Positions 8,388-18,352 of a stretch of DNA of 64,000 bases are shown in pieces. A program made the position numbers and the translations under genes. Numbering within the stretch: the stretch's first letter is position 1; each line of letters opens with the position of its first letter. A model generated the notes under the pieces. That model was not told the DNA's origin, made no database searches, and worked only from the letters and a program-made list of their open reading frames with translations. Origin of the DNA: Bacteroidota bacterium (GTDB lineage: Bacteria > Bacteroidota > Ignavibacteria > Ignavibacteriales > Ignavibacteriaceae); the NCBI GenBank assembly GCA_023433685.1, contig JAEYUD010000073.1:3890-67889 (forward strand). Direction: 5' to 3'.

Positions 8388-9223
8388 TGTTCAGGATACT
8401 TTCTGATGTACTCTTCAAGCAAGGCGGTGTGCCTGCGGGTAATTTCTTCCACCTTTTTGTTCATTTCCTGCGGCAGCCCTTCGAATGATATTTCATGCGC
8501 GTGGAGTGAATAGCTGTCATCCTCATTTCTCACCATGAAGCACATGAGAATCGGCGAACCTGCCCTCAGAGCAAGAAGTGCCGATCCTTCATTCACAGCG
8601 GAACTCCTTCCGAAAAAAGGGACGTGCAGCCCATCCCGCGGTCCCCGTTGATCACCGACGACACCAATCATCTCACCATTTTTAAGCGATTTATATAAAG
8701 TCATGGCAGCATGTCCGGTGTGCACAACTTTGTTCCCCCACATCGATCTCGCTTTTTCCATCCAGGCGGCCACGTAACCATTCCGTTGTTCCTGTGTGAG
8801 GCTGACTACCGGTAAACCCATCCTGCGGGCATAGACAACGGCACCCAACTCCCAATTGCCGAAATGCGCGGTAAGGAGTACCACTCCTTTCCCCCGTGAG
8901 TGCATCTGCCTGCCAAGTTCTGCCACCTCATCACTGACGAATGACTCAACTTCATAATATTTCAGGGCCGGAAGACCCATTATCTCAATAAAAGTTTTCG
9001 CGGCACTTACGTAACACTTTCTGCAAAGCACTCTTCTCTCGTCTTCGCTCATTTCGGGGAAAGCTATTGAAAGGTTTTTCATGACCACACTCCTGCGGAG
9101 TTTTAAAAGGTCATGAAAAATAAATGTGAGGAAGGGCGCAAACAGGTGCGCCCTTTTAAAACCGACAAGACAGAATATCTTGCTGAAAAGTGAGAATAAC
9201 GCGTATTCTAAAACGTTTTGCAA
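8354..9223 (-). CDS. Lipid A biosynthesis acyltransferase (LpxL/HtrB family)
   Basis: 289 residues with a TTG start; no in-frame ATG lies nearby upstream. An N-terminal hydrophobic anchor is followed by the family pattern KNLSIAFPEMSEDER and the catalytic HxxxxE motif in LLTAHFGNWELG (His120, Glu125). A later GVVGDQRGPRDGLHVPFFG contributes to the acceptor site. The enzyme adds a secondary acyl chain to a Kdo-lipid A precursor at the inner membrane. It overlaps the GT9 gene, and together they point to lipopolysaccharide assembly. Confidence 0.92.
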   Translation of the reverse strand: MQNVLEYALFSLFSKIFCLVGFKRAHLFAPFLTFIFHDLLKLRRSVVMKNLSIAFPEMSEDERRVLCRKCYVSAAKTFIEIMGLPALKYYEVESFVSDEVAELGRQMHSRGKGVVLLTAHFGNWELGAVVYARRMGLPVVSLTQEQRNGYVAAWMEKARSMWGNKVVHTGHAAMTLYKSLKNGEMIGVVGDQRGPRDGLHVPFFGRSSAVNEGSALLALRAGSPILMCFMVRNEDDSYSLHAHEISFEGLPQEMNKKVEEITRRHTALLEEYIRKYPEQWFWMHNRWKY

Positions 9224-9265
9224 ATCTACATGTTCATATTTTTTTGAACACGCAATATAACCATT

Positions 9266-10621
9266 TTAAAGCGTCTTTATTCTCGATTGCCAATTGTCGT
9301 CACGCAATTCACCACGCTTGGTTGAGTGCAGAAGTTTGTAATCGCCAAATCCTGAAATATCTCCAAATACAAACTCGACGCCTCCCTCGATATCATCATA
9401 GTTCCAGACTTCGTATGGTTTGGTGTCAAGCTGTGAAGGGAACCGGTTGATCTCGCTGGGGCGGCCATAAACTATATGCACCCTGCCACGGTCTGTCTGC
9501 CAACCTTTCCGTTGGAATGATGAATAAGCCTGATTCGCGTATTCTATCCGCTTGTAATATTCACGTTTGAACTCGTTAACGGTAGTTGCGGGATCCGCGT
9601 CACGGTTTCTCCAAAAATTAAAGAGGAAGTTCCGACGACCGTCGAGATCTTTAAGGTTATCCCATTGTTTCTCTTCAACTTTTGAGGCAATATATTTTGC
9701 CTGAGCGTAAGCTTCATCGATCTCTTCCTCACTCATCATGGCAAATTCAGATGAGAGGAATTCGTTGTCTGAATATTTGGTTGCAACTGTATCCACAACA
9801 TTGGCATTGAAAACGTATATCTTCTTTGTTGCCATCGCGATTTCATTAGCGAGAGAATCATACAAAGCGAGAGTAAGATTATAAGAACCGGTTGGTAACT
9901 TTGAAATATTTACTGTGTTCGCTTCAACTATAGAAGGATTTTTCCGGGGGATGTATCTTCTTTTTCTGCTGACTTCTTCATTTTTGTCGTTTGTCAGCAC
10001 CCTCTCAAGTATCAGCAACTCCGGATCGGAATCTTTGTTAAGGTTATAAAGTTCGACGTAATAAAATACCACAGGAAGATTTTCACCGAATACCGTGGAA
10101 ACATTCGGCACCACTTCAAAAGTATTCTTGAAGAAAGTGGATGAATCGTTGTCAGACTTTTCTATCTTGGTTGCCACCTCGATATCACTTATCCCGAACT
10201 TGTCTTTGTCAGGATGCGCTATTTTTATAGCGAATTTAGCCGTATCAACCCGGTCGGTCATCTCAAGATCTTTTACTGCAAAGGCGAACTTATAATCACC
10301 AAATTTAAGCCTGAATCGCAGAACTCCTGTTAAATTATTCTTGACCGAATCTATCACCGGCGAAGCAAAATTGTACTCCCGCTTGAAATACATTTGCGAA
10401 GTTGCAATCTCTTCAATAGCAATTCCGATTGCCCCGCGAATAAATGAACGGGCATCCGATTGAACTGTGTGAAACGCGTTTTGATAAAAGCTGTAGTAGA
10501 CTTCAACAATGCCTGACGTGTCGTCTCCGGCAAACCTGGCATAGTCGAGATCAAAAAGAGGTTTTTTCTGTGCGAAAAGCGCGATATTTAAAAACAGAAC
10601 CAGGACAAATAGTCTTTTCAC
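9266..10621 (-). CDS. GWxTD domain-containing secreted protein
   Basis: 451 residues with an N-terminal signal peptide (MKRLFVLVLFLNIALFAQ). The middle is beta-rich. The C-terminal portion (about 300-450) includes YANQAYSSFQRKGWQTDRG and VHIVYGRPSEI, the signature after which the GWxTD family is named. The family is widespread in Ignavibacteria, Chlorobi and relatives, and its biochemical role is not established. The gene follows a PorV-like gene but is separated from it by an intrinsic terminator, so it may have its own promoter in the short gap. Confidence 0.85.
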   Translation of the reverse strand: MKRLFVLVLFLNIALFAQKKPLFDLDYARFAGDDTSGIVEVYYSFYQNAFHTVQSDARSFIRGAIGIAIEEIATSQMYFKREYNFASPVIDSVKNNLTGVLRFRLKFGDYKFAFAVKDLEMTDRVDTAKFAIKIAHPDKDKFGISDIEVATKIEKSDNDSSTFFKNTFEVVPNVSTVFGENLPVVFYYVELYNLNKDSDPELLILERVLTNDKNEEVSRKRRYIPRKNPSIVEANTVNISKLPTGSYNLTLALYDSLANEIAMATKKIYVFNANVVDTVATKYSDNEFLSSEFAMMSEEEIDEAYAQAKYIASKVEEKQWDNLKDLDGRRNFLFNFWRNRDADPATTVNEFKREYYKRIEYANQAYSSFQRKGWQTDRGRVHIVYGRPSEINRFPSQLDTKPYEVWNYDDIEGGVEFVFGDISGFGDYKLLHSTKRGELRDDNWQSRIKTL

Positions 10622-10644
10622 CGGTGTCTTTCTCCATTATTTTC

Positions 10645-10682
10645 AAACAAAAAAAAGGCGCCCGCGTTAAACGGACGCCTTG
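10645..10682 (-). terminator. Intrinsic terminator after the PorV-like gene
   Basis: Read on the minus strand, AAGGCGTCCG, a 7-base loop and CGGGCGCCTT form a 10-bp stem with one G-T wobble, followed by a run of eight or more T (plus-strand A run at 10647-10656). It lies 17 bases past the PorV-like stop and before the GWxTD start. Confidence 0.85.
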
Positions 10683-10698
10683 GATAAAAGTGAAATTA

Positions 10699-11718
10699 TC
10701 ACTTGAACGACAGTTTAACCGTCATGATGTGGTTAGGATTTGGGAATTCCTTCACCTGACGGAAAGCGTAGTCAACAACAACACCGATTTCATCGGTAAG
10801 TTTGTAGTTAACACCCGCGCCAAGGTTAACACCAAAAATGTTGTCCTGGTTGTTTGCTGACTGAAGTACATAACCACCTCTTACGAAGAAGAGATTGTTG
10901 AATGAGTACTCAGCACCGAACTTAAACTGGTCTTCGAACGCGTTGTTGTTCACGAATGTACCACCGAGCTCAAGTTTGTTCTGTTTGTCAAAATCAAACT
11001 TGTATGCAAGGCTCAGTTCAAAGAAGCTGGGTATCTGGTAAGGCTCTGTTACAGCCGTATAGTTACCAAGGGTTGAACCGGGGGTTGTTCCCGGAACAGT
11101 TGTTTTGAACTGAAGGTCTTGACCGGAATACTGCATGTTGGTACCAATGTTTTTAACGGCGGCACCAATGAACAAATTCTGGCTGAATCTGTACTGAACA
11201 CCGAAATCGAGAGCGAACCCGGTTGCGTTTGAGTTCATGATCGTTTCGGATATCACCTTGGCATTAAAACCAATCGATACCCTGTCAGTGATAACTTTTG
11301 AGTAGGTCAATCCCGCAACGAGGAATCCTGGAGAGTAGGTGGTACCATCTCCATCAGGGCTCGTAACTGTAGTTACAGGGATATCACCAAAGTTAAGCGA
11401 TTTGAATGAAAGCGCTATCGAACCAAAATCACCGAGGCTGGTTCCTGCTGCGAAGTAGGAAACATTTACATCAGCTATATAAGACATGTAGCTGAACATT
11501 GCTTCGGTCTTTCTGTCAACATCCAAACCGGCCGGATTATAGAAAATAGATTCCATTCCGGTTACATTGGATACAAACGCGCCTCCGGTAGCTATGCCGC
11601 GAGCGCCCACAGGGATAAGCAACTGGTCTGCACCGGTTGTACCCTTACGGGAGACGTCACCCGCATAAGCTGGCAGTACGAAGGCGAGTATTAGCAGCAA
11701 TGATAAGTATCTTTTCAT
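10699..11718 (-). CDS. PorV/PorQ-family outer membrane protein
   Basis: 339 residues with signal peptide MKRYLSLLLILAFVLPAYAG. It then shows GADQLLIPVGARGIATGGAF and the segment GMESIFYNPAGLD, the start of the FadL-like 14-strand barrel found in PorV/PorQ proteins. The C-terminus ends in a phenylalanine-containing beta strand (HIMTVKLSFK). PorV acts in type IX secretion as a shuttle that delivers cargo from the translocon to the attachment complex. It is encoded 66 bases downstream of a very large T9SS cargo gene, so it may serve that cargo. Confidence 0.88.
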   Translation of the reverse strand: MKRYLSLLLILAFVLPAYAGDVSRKGTTGADQLLIPVGARGIATGGAFVSNVTGMESIFYNPAGLDVDRKTEAMFSYMSYIADVNVSYFAAGTSLGDFGSIALSFKSLNFGDIPVTTVTSPDGDGTTYSPGFLVAGLTYSKVITDRVSIGFNAKVISETIMNSNATGFALDFGVQYRFSQNLFIGAAVKNIGTNMQYSGQDLQFKTTVPGTTPGSTLGNYTAVTEPYQIPSFFELSLAYKFDFDKQNKLELGGTFVNNNAFEDQFKFGAEYSFNNLFFVRGGYVLQSANNQDNIFGVNLGAGVNYKLTDEIGVVVDYAFRQVKEFPNPNHIMTVKLSFK

Positions 11719-11752
11719 ATTTAGTTAACTCCTAATTTCTGATTCCAAGTAT

Positions 11753-11774
11753 GGCGGCGGTTTTCAGCCGCCGC
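11753..11774. repeat. GC-rich intergenic hairpin
   Basis: A perfect 8-bp inverted repeat (GGCGGCGG ... CCGCCGCC) with a 7-base loop lies in the 66-base gap between the large T9SS cargo gene and the PorV-like gene. No T run follows on either strand. It is more likely a stability or attenuation element between two co-transcribed genes than a full terminator. Confidence 0.6.
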
Positions 11775-11784
11775 CTACTTCGTG

Positions 11785-14700
11785 TTAGAACCTTTGTATC
11801 TGCTTTTGCGGCATAATTATTGCGAATTTAAGTACTTTATCTCCGTACTCAGGCGATTTTACTATTGCCAGATACATACCGGAGGCCACTCTGAGTCCGT
11901 CTTGATTCTGCAGATCCCACCTTAAGAAAGGTGAAGTCGGAGAAGACTTGTCAGTAGTGGACAACGTCCGTATCAACATACCCGAAAGCGAGTATATCTT
12001 TATAGTAACATCTGTCGGAAGATTCGTAAATGTCACATACGGATTATCCGGGGTGTTACCGGCATAGCTTGCCTGAGAATTGTACGCGAACAATGGGTTC
12101 GGGTATACATTCACTTTATCAAATAGGGCTCTCTTCTGATCTGCTGTCAGATCGCCACCCTTTTGGGTAGAAAATGTGAAGATATCGTTCACGTATGGAT
12201 ATGACGCAAGCGGAAGCTTAAGAGTGTCACCGGCTGCATAAAATACGTTCGGATCGGTCTTTTCCATGCCTACAACATACATACCGGCCAACCAGGGTGA
12301 ACGGAATACCGACTTGAAGGCGGTACCATAAACGTTGGTATCAGCACCGGCAGGAACAGTCTGTGGTGTGAGCAGGTCTGCCCATACAGGTGTTCCGGTA
12401 CCGAAATCACCACCGGTGAGGTCTTTCTGACTTCCGGTTGCATCGTATGGTTTATCGAAGATCACGATGAATTCACCAGAATATCTAAGTGAATCACCCG
12501 GATCCCAGTTTCCGTCAGGATTACCTTTAAGGAAGGAATTCTGAACGTCTCCGGGGATCTTTGTCGAAAGTTCGATGAAACCAACGGCCAACTGTCTCTG
12601 TGTTCCGTACTTAGCGTCAACTTCCCATGCGGTGAAAGGTACATCAACGAAACCTTCGCCGAATTTACCCATCTGACCACCCCTTGAGGAAACTGTATCA
12701 GCAGCGGTGACACCGGCAGCATAGATATAACTTGCGTTTCTTCTAGCCTGGGATGTACCAACGAAACCTTGAACGTATCTGTAAGCCTTGCCGGAGTTAG
12801 GAGCGAACCGGAGTTCAACCCTCCTCATTCTGTCGGCTGTAATATATGTAGAGTAGCTTCTTTCAGCGTTCTTCGGAAGGTTGATCTTCGCTGAAGTTGG
12901 TATGTCACCACCGGTGTAGAATACCCCGGTAAGGGCACCCACTGCCGAGAAGTTCCTGTACCATTTGGTACCAGAATAGGTGGCTGTTCCGAGAGCTGCG
13001 CTGGATGGTGAAACCTTAAGAAGGAAACCATCGGTAACCTTGCCTGCAACAACAGACAATGTTGTGTCGAATGCCTTCATTGAGTCAGCAAGTACAGTGT
13101 TTGTAGTCTTGTTTGTAAGCCTGTAGAACACTGAATATGGTGATGTTACGGCTGTGTTCTTGAAGAACTCAACATTGTAAGTATCACCGGTAAGTTTCTT
13201 GTTGTCAACAACGACATACTGAACCTTGCCACTTGAAGGACCTTGCGCGCTCTGTGCAATCGAACCCTCTGAGGCCGGAACGTACATGTTCTCACCATAA
13301 ACAACCGGTAACAGCGCGGTCTCATATTCTTCAACCGAACCGGAACGGGCGATGTAATCGCCTGCAGGTCCATAAACCTGCTGTTTATTCTGATCGTACG
13401 GAGCTTTAAGGAAGATTGCCTTATGGTTCACCGCGTAAGGAGTAACCGTAAAGTAATAGGTCTGTCCTTTAACAAGCGGATCGCCGTTAAACGGATTTGC
13501 TGTCACTTTAATACGGAGACGGCCCGTGGAAGGAGTTGCATACAATGCTGAATCGATCTTGAATTCAGGAAGAACTTCCGCGAACTTCAAATCCTGATTA
13601 CCGTTTGCGAAAAGCGTATAGATACCTTTAATGGAATCGTTAAGCTGATAGTTCGCGATAACCCTTGAATTTTCAACTCCACTGATGACAGCCTCTTTCG
13701 AGTTTGTTCTGTAAGCAGTTACATAGAAGCCTTTAATTCTTCTATCGATGTTAAGCACTGTATCAACCGCGTTGTATCTTAACTGGTCGTAAGTATCAAA
13801 ATTGATATCGATATAACCGAGACCATCACTCGAAGTACCGGTAAGCATGGTTGGCTTAACCGGTGGTGGCGGTGGTGGTGAAGGGAAGTTCGAATCAAAG
13901 AGGAGCTGAGCAATCTCAGAGTACTGTTTTGCAACAGTAATTGACTGTTTCGCGTCGTTTCCTCTACCAACTACATAAGCCACAACGATATCAACAGGAA
14001 CTCCCTTTTCAAGTTTGAAAGGACCTGTGTTTGACATCTGACGTTGATCGGTTGCAGTGTTGTTTATCCATCCCACATTGGTAACAGGGTTACCTGAGTA
14101 TGAGAATTTAGGGTCAACAGTAGCGCAATCAATACCGCCACGAACTTCACCGAATGACCATGTACAAGGATTAAGAGCATCACCGATACGGTTTTTACCG
14201 GTCATGTAATTTCTTGCTTCCTGACGTGTGTTCGGATCACCATGTGTCGGATGACTCTGCATGTAGTGAACGAATGATGAGAGACCAAGGTTCTTGGCAC
14301 CCGGGAACTGCTCAATACCTCTGACCTGACCACCTACATAGTGGGCAGTATCAACTGGAGTGTCAATTCCATCGTCCCATTTACCGTTACCGTTTACATC
14401 GATATAGGTCTCACCGGCAACGTATGCTTTTGGACCCTGGAAAAAGTCGATAAGGAATGTTGGCGGGTTGGCACCATATTCAGTATCATCACCATCGTTA
14501 TAAACATAACCGGCATTAAGGATGGTATCGCAACCAACGAGATCATCGTAAGCATCACCAAGATCAGGATCCGCCCAAACACCAAAGTATACTGAATCCA
14601 TCACATCGGCAACAGAACCAGTGTTGAGAATCGAGTACCTTAAGAACATCATGTTACCCACGAAGCTCTTTGTGTTGAAAGCGAAAACTGTCTGACGGAT

Positions 14701-15372
14701 CTCAATACCCTGAGGTGACACGTCGTTGAATCTTCTGAGGGCCGGATCAGTTCCATCACTGTAAACACACCATGAGGTCTCATCGCCGATGAGATCAGGT
14801 CTGTCTTCAGTGGGGTCCCATTTGCCGTTTCCATTTTTGTCAACGGGATCATAAACTCCGTCACCGTCTCCATCATAGAAATAGGCACCAAGTTTAACAG
14901 CGTCTCTCCACTCATCCCATGCCGGTGCGAAATCACCTTCCGCGGCTCTCAGAACATATATCTGGGCTTTGGAATCATTTCTGCCACCAGCCACAGTTCC
15001 CGGAACATAGTCCTGAATACGTGAAGCTGATGCAACGGCGTTGGTCCAGAGAACCCCGTTGGTTAATCCGCTAAGGAAGAAACCACCGGAGAAGAGGAAC
15101 ACTTTACCACCGAACTTTCCACCGGAGGAGTTAGCACCGGTTTCGGGATCGAAAATGGATACATCACCTACAACACCCGATCTGTTCATCGGGATGTTAA
15201 GGTTGTTGATAAACATTCTGTAGGAGTCACCGGCCTTCAGAGCAGGAGCATTATTGCTTCCCTTTCCTCCGCCTTTGCCTCCTTTGTCGTTGCCTCTGAA
15301 TCCAAACGACACTAAACCGGCCGCAAGGATAAAGAGGAGGACAAATTCTTTAACGTAATATTTTCTATTCAT
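11785..15372 (-). CDS. Large T9SS-sorted surface protein with calcium-loop-like repeats
   Basis: 1195 residues from the ATG at 15372; a TTG 15 bases upstream is possible but less likely. A signal peptide/hydrophobic segment is followed by a Gly/Lys-rich linker. Asp/Asn/Gly-rich loops resembling dockerin or thrombospondin type-3 calcium loops occur near residues 167-186 and again near 330. A proline run (PPPPPP) near residue 500 separates N- and C-terminal halves. The last 90 residues form a T9SS sorting domain (VYPNP ..., IKIYSLSGMLIRTL, GLRVASGMYLAIV). The protein is probably exported by T9SS and anchored or released at the surface. Substrate and function are unknown. It lies between a TonB-dependent receptor and a PorV-like gene. 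Confidence 0.85.
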   Translation of the reverse strand: MNRKYYVKEFVLLFILAAGLVSFGFRGNDKGGKGGGKGSNNAPALKAGDSYRMFINNLNIPMNRSGVVGDVSIFDPETGANSSGGKFGGKVFLFSGGFFLSGLTNGVLWTNAVASASRIQDYVPGTVAGGRNDSKAQIYVLRAAEGDFAPAWDEWRDAVKLGAYFYDGDGDGVYDPVDKNGNGKWDPTEDRPDLIGDETSWCVYSDGTDPALRRFNDVSPQGIEIRQTVFAFNTKSFVGNMMFLRYSILNTGSVADVMDSVYFGVWADPDLGDAYDDLVGCDTILNAGYVYNDGDDTEYGANPPTFLIDFFQGPKAYVAGETYIDVNGNGKWDDGIDTPVDTAHYVGGQVRGIEQFPGAKNLGLSSFVHYMQSHPTHGDPNTRQEARNYMTGKNRIGDALNPCTWSFGEVRGGIDCATVDPKFSYSGNPVTNVGWINNTATDQRQMSNTGPFKLEKGVPVDIVVAYVVGRGNDAKQSITVAKQYSEIAQLLFDSNFPSPPPPPPVKPTMLTGTSSDGLGYIDINFDTYDQLRYNAVDTVLNIDRRIKGFYVTAYRTNSKEAVISGVENSRVIANYQLNDSIKGIYTLFANGNQDLKFAEVLPEFKIDSALYATPSTGRLRIKVTANPFNGDPLVKGQTYYFTVTPYAVNHKAIFLKAPYDQNKQQVYGPAGDYIARSGSVEEYETALLPVVYGENMYVPASEGSIAQSAQGPSSGKVQYVVVDNKKLTGDTYNVEFFKNTAVTSPYSVFYRLTNKTTNTVLADSMKAFDTTLSVVAGKVTDGFLLKVSPSSAALGTATYSGTKWYRNFSAVGALTGVFYTGGDIPTSAKINLPKNAERSYSTYITADRMRRVELRFAPNSGKAYRYVQGFVGTSQARRNASYIYAAGVTAADTVSSRGGQMGKFGEGFVDVPFTAWEVDAKYGTQRQLAVGFIELSTKIPGDVQNSFLKGNPDGNWDPGDSLRYSGEFIVIFDKPYDATGSQKDLTGGDFGTGTPVWADLLTPQTVPAGADTNVYGTAFKSVFRSPWLAGMYVVGMEKTDPNVFYAAGDTLKLPLASYPYVNDIFTFSTQKGGDLTADQKRALFDKVNVYPNPLFAYNSQASYAGNTPDNPYVTFTNLPTDVTIKIYSLSGMLIRTLSTTDKSSPTSPFLRWDLQNQDGLRVASGMYLAIVKSPEYGDKVLKFAIIMPQKQIQRF

Positions 15373-15389
15373 ATTCCAAGTTCCCAATA

Positions 15390-18218
15390 TTATTTACCGG
15401 ACTGACTTGTAAAGTTAACTTTGAAACCAAGCTTAATGAGTCTTGGAATACCAAAATTATCTGGATTTCTTTCAAACGCGCGATAATCGGATTTGTATAT
15501 CTGCGGATTTGGTGTCGAAGCGGCAGTTCTCTGTCCTTCGAGGGTGTTTATCCATCCGGTTGTATATGGATCGCCGGAAGACTGATATACCGTAACGGGA
15601 TTATCTGAATCAAGAAGGTTCTCGACCCAGAGGTACGGGGTAAGGATAAAGTTGCTAACTCTGAAAGCTTTTTCAAGTTTCAGATCAACTCTGAAGTTAC
15701 CCGGTCCGTATGAAGAGTTTACATAACCTTTTGTGTTGCCATAGTTAGTGGCACCGGCAAGCAGGTTCTGTGACTCAAGCGGGGTATAAGGTCTGCCGCT
15801 GTTGAATCTGAGGAGCAGGTTTGCTGACAGATTCTCGAGGAATCCCAACTGTCCTTGTGGTACATAAAAATCCACGTTAAGAACACCGGTATGTCTCTGA
15901 TCGAAATCGAGAGGAGCGATAACCTTGGGTATTTCACCATTTGTATTTCTGAACGCCGCGGTGAACGATGAACCTGTTGAAGATCCTGTTCCTTCAGCGA
16001 TAGAATACGTGTAGTTCAATGAGAATGAGAAGTAGCTTATTCTCATAACATCAAGCGATAAAGCGAGACCTTTTACAGTACCAAAGTCTGTATTGGTCGG
16101 GGTGATGTATCTGAGGAGCTCGCCACCTTCTGATCTTCTGAAGAATACCGTTGCCGAGTTAACCAAGCCTTCTGTATTCTTGTAGAACGCGGTGACATTG
16201 ATCGAAGCGATATCAGCAATTGCCTGACGGAATCCGATCTCATACTGTGTGGTTATTTCACTCTCAACGTGTCCGTTGTTAACACCAAGGTTGTTATCAG
16301 TAACGAGGGCATTAAGATCCTGAACAGTTGTGTAGATCTGATCAAGTGATGGCTGCTGAATGAATTTACCATATTGCGCGTGGAACACAGTGCTCGCGGT
16401 TACAGGGAACCCGAGACCAATTCTTGGCGAAATATGAATTTCAGCTTCTTTTGTCACGAAATCAGGCGCGTCGAACGCGTTCGGATCACCAAAGATATAA
16501 GGATATCTCGGATCTTTGAGAATCTGAGCCTTTGTATCGAAGTAATCGAGTCTCACGCCAAGGTTAAGTACCATGTCAGAGAGCTCAAACCTGTCCTGAA
16601 TATAGGCATAGCCAAGCATCGGGAGTTTAGGTTCGTTCGCGTCACCTTTACTGGTGAGCGTCTTTCCGGTGATATCATAACCGATAGCTGTCGGCTGCAT
16701 TCTTGCATATCTCTCGGCTGTTGGAAGTGACTTCAGGTTATCTGAAGCAAGACCGATAGGCGCGATCGAGTAAAGACGGATGGTCGAGTAGTTAAAACCA
16801 CCACCGGCTTCAAGAAGATGGTTGCCCATCTGCGCTGTGAAATCGAAATCAGCAGTTATTGCAGAGTTGTTCGTCAGGAAGTACCCGTTGTTCACTCTAC
16901 CGAACTCTGAAAAGATTCCATACGCGTCGAAGTTAACACGTCCACCATTGTATGGAAGTTTAACACCGATCGCGGCGTTGGCAGCACTATCGCCATAGGC
17001 TTCAAGATTATCAAACCATACACCGTCACCCTGCTCATTTTTATAGAGCTTGTAACCGACGTTCAGGTTCCAGAAAGCGTTCTTGCTGACATTCTGTGAC
17101 AAGCGTGCCGAGAACGAGTAGTTCTCTCTCTTTACGAGAGGATTGTGTACGGCGTTGTTCTTGATGTAAGAATGTGTATAAGCATTGAACTCTCTCATGT
17201 TGATGTTAGCACCAACTCTGAATGTCCAGCTCTCTGAGAGTCTGTGGGTTGATCTGCCTGTGAATCTCCAAACGCTTGATGATGAATTCGGACGGGTGTC
17301 TGAATTCAGACCAACTGAAGGAACCTCCAGTGTGATCGCGCTCGGATCCTGATCGAGGAACCAGCCCCTCTCAGCGGAGAGGAAGAATGTATGGTCGCCA
17401 TTACCGGGGATGTAAGGACCACCGAGGGTGGCTGTATAAAGGTTGTATCCATACTTGTCTGTAAATGATGAAGTAAGAACGTCACCATAGAAAGTGTAGA
17501 ATGGATTTCCTGATTTGGTAGTAACGTTTACGATACCTGACTGGGCCTGGCCATATTTGGCTTCATAACCACCGATCTGGAACGATATCTGCTCAATGGC
17601 AGCGTTACTTACCTGGGAATAGTTGACACCTGAATAAAGGTCGTTCTGTGGAACACCATCCACGATGTAGAGAACTTCTCCGCCTCTACCACCGCGAACG
17701 TTAAGAGTGGCGTTACCGGAAGCTCCACCGGAGCCTTCTGTAACAACCACACCGGCGTTAAGACCGGCGATGTTCTCGACACCTTTAACAGGCAATTTCT
17801 GAATTTCTTCAGCGTCATAGACTTTAGTGGTATTTGTTGCCTTCTCTTCAAAGAATTTCTTGTCAACAATTACAACTTCATCAAGGGTAACACCCGAAGA
17901 CAGCTCAACATTCAGCTCCTCTGTGATACCGGCAACAATTCTTATACCTTGGAAGGTCTTTGTTCCGTAACCTACATAGGATACTTCAACGCTGTACGTG
18001 CCCGGGTTAATGTTCAATACAAAGTATGAACCATTAATGTCTGTGGCAGCACCAAGTTTGGTACCAACAATTTTAACGTTTGCTCCTATGATGGCTTCTC
18101 TTGACTTTGCGTCAACTACCTTTCCTGTAAGTTTTCCGACACCGGTTTGTGCCAAGCCGGTTACTGAAAGGAGCGACACAAAAAGGACGCCTAAAAAGAG
18201 CTCTCTCAAAATCTTCAT
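15390..18218 (-). CDS. TonB-dependent receptor with carboxypeptidase-regulatory-like N-terminal domain
   Basis: 942 residues. After the signal peptide comes a CarboxypepD_reg-like beta-sandwich (about 28-110, GKLTGKVVDAKSREAIIGAN). A plug domain follows (about 115-240, VRGGRGGEVLYIVDGVPQND and YGQAQSGIVNVTTKSG), then a C-terminal 22-strand barrel ending PRLIKLGFKVNFTSQSGK. These outer-membrane receptors import large ligands using TonB/ExbBD energy. No canonical SusD gene is adjacent; instead the T9SS cargo gene follows 17 bases later, which suggests a receptor-surface protein pair. A strong Shine-Dalgarno (GGAGG) precedes the ATG. Confidence 0.93.
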   Translation of the reverse strand: MKILRELFLGVLFVSLLSVTGLAQTGVGKLTGKVVDAKSREAIIGANVKIVGTKLGAATDINGSYFVLNINPGTYSVEVSYVGYGTKTFQGIRIVAGITEELNVELSSGVTLDEVVIVDKKFFEEKATNTTKVYDAEEIQKLPVKGVENIAGLNAGVVVTEGSGGASGNATLNVRGGRGGEVLYIVDGVPQNDLYSGVNYSQVSNAAIEQISFQIGGYEAKYGQAQSGIVNVTTKSGNPFYTFYGDVLTSSFTDKYGYNLYTATLGGPYIPGNGDHTFFLSAERGWFLDQDPSAITLEVPSVGLNSDTRPNSSSSVWRFTGRSTHRLSESWTFRVGANINMREFNAYTHSYIKNNAVHNPLVKRENYSFSARLSQNVSKNAFWNLNVGYKLYKNEQGDGVWFDNLEAYGDSAANAAIGVKLPYNGGRVNFDAYGIFSEFGRVNNGYFLTNNSAITADFDFTAQMGNHLLEAGGGFNYSTIRLYSIAPIGLASDNLKSLPTAERYARMQPTAIGYDITGKTLTSKGDANEPKLPMLGYAYIQDRFELSDMVLNLGVRLDYFDTKAQILKDPRYPYIFGDPNAFDAPDFVTKEAEIHISPRIGLGFPVTASTVFHAQYGKFIQQPSLDQIYTTVQDLNALVTDNNLGVNNGHVESEITTQYEIGFRQAIADIASINVTAFYKNTEGLVNSATVFFRRSEGGELLRYITPTNTDFGTVKGLALSLDVMRISYFSFSLNYTYSIAEGTGSSTGSSFTAAFRNTNGEIPKVIAPLDFDQRHTGVLNVDFYVPQGQLGFLENLSANLLLRFNSGRPYTPLESQNLLAGATNYGNTKGYVNSSYGPGNFRVDLKLEKAFRVSNFILTPYLWVENLLDSDNPVTVYQSSGDPYTTGWINTLEGQRTAASTPNPQIYKSDYRAFERNPDNFGIPRLIKLGFKVNFTSQSGK

Positions 18219-18289
18219 CCCTGATCCTCCAAAGATGTTGGATGATGTGATCTGTAAAAAAATTTGCAGCTAAATATTTAGTTATAAAC

Positions 18290-18319
18290 GGCGAACCCCA
18301 CTTTTCAGCAGGGTTCACC
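18290..18319 (-). terminator. Probable hairpin terminator or leader between T9SS cargo and TonB receptor genes
   Basis: On the minus strand GGTGAACCC and GGGTTCGCC pair over 9 positions (one G-T wobble) around a 12-base loop, 34 bases past the upstream stop. Only a weak T-rich tail follows, so termination may be partial. Confidence 0.5.
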
Positions 18320-18352
18320 TTAAATTTTATTACCTAAGTGAACTCACGGTAA

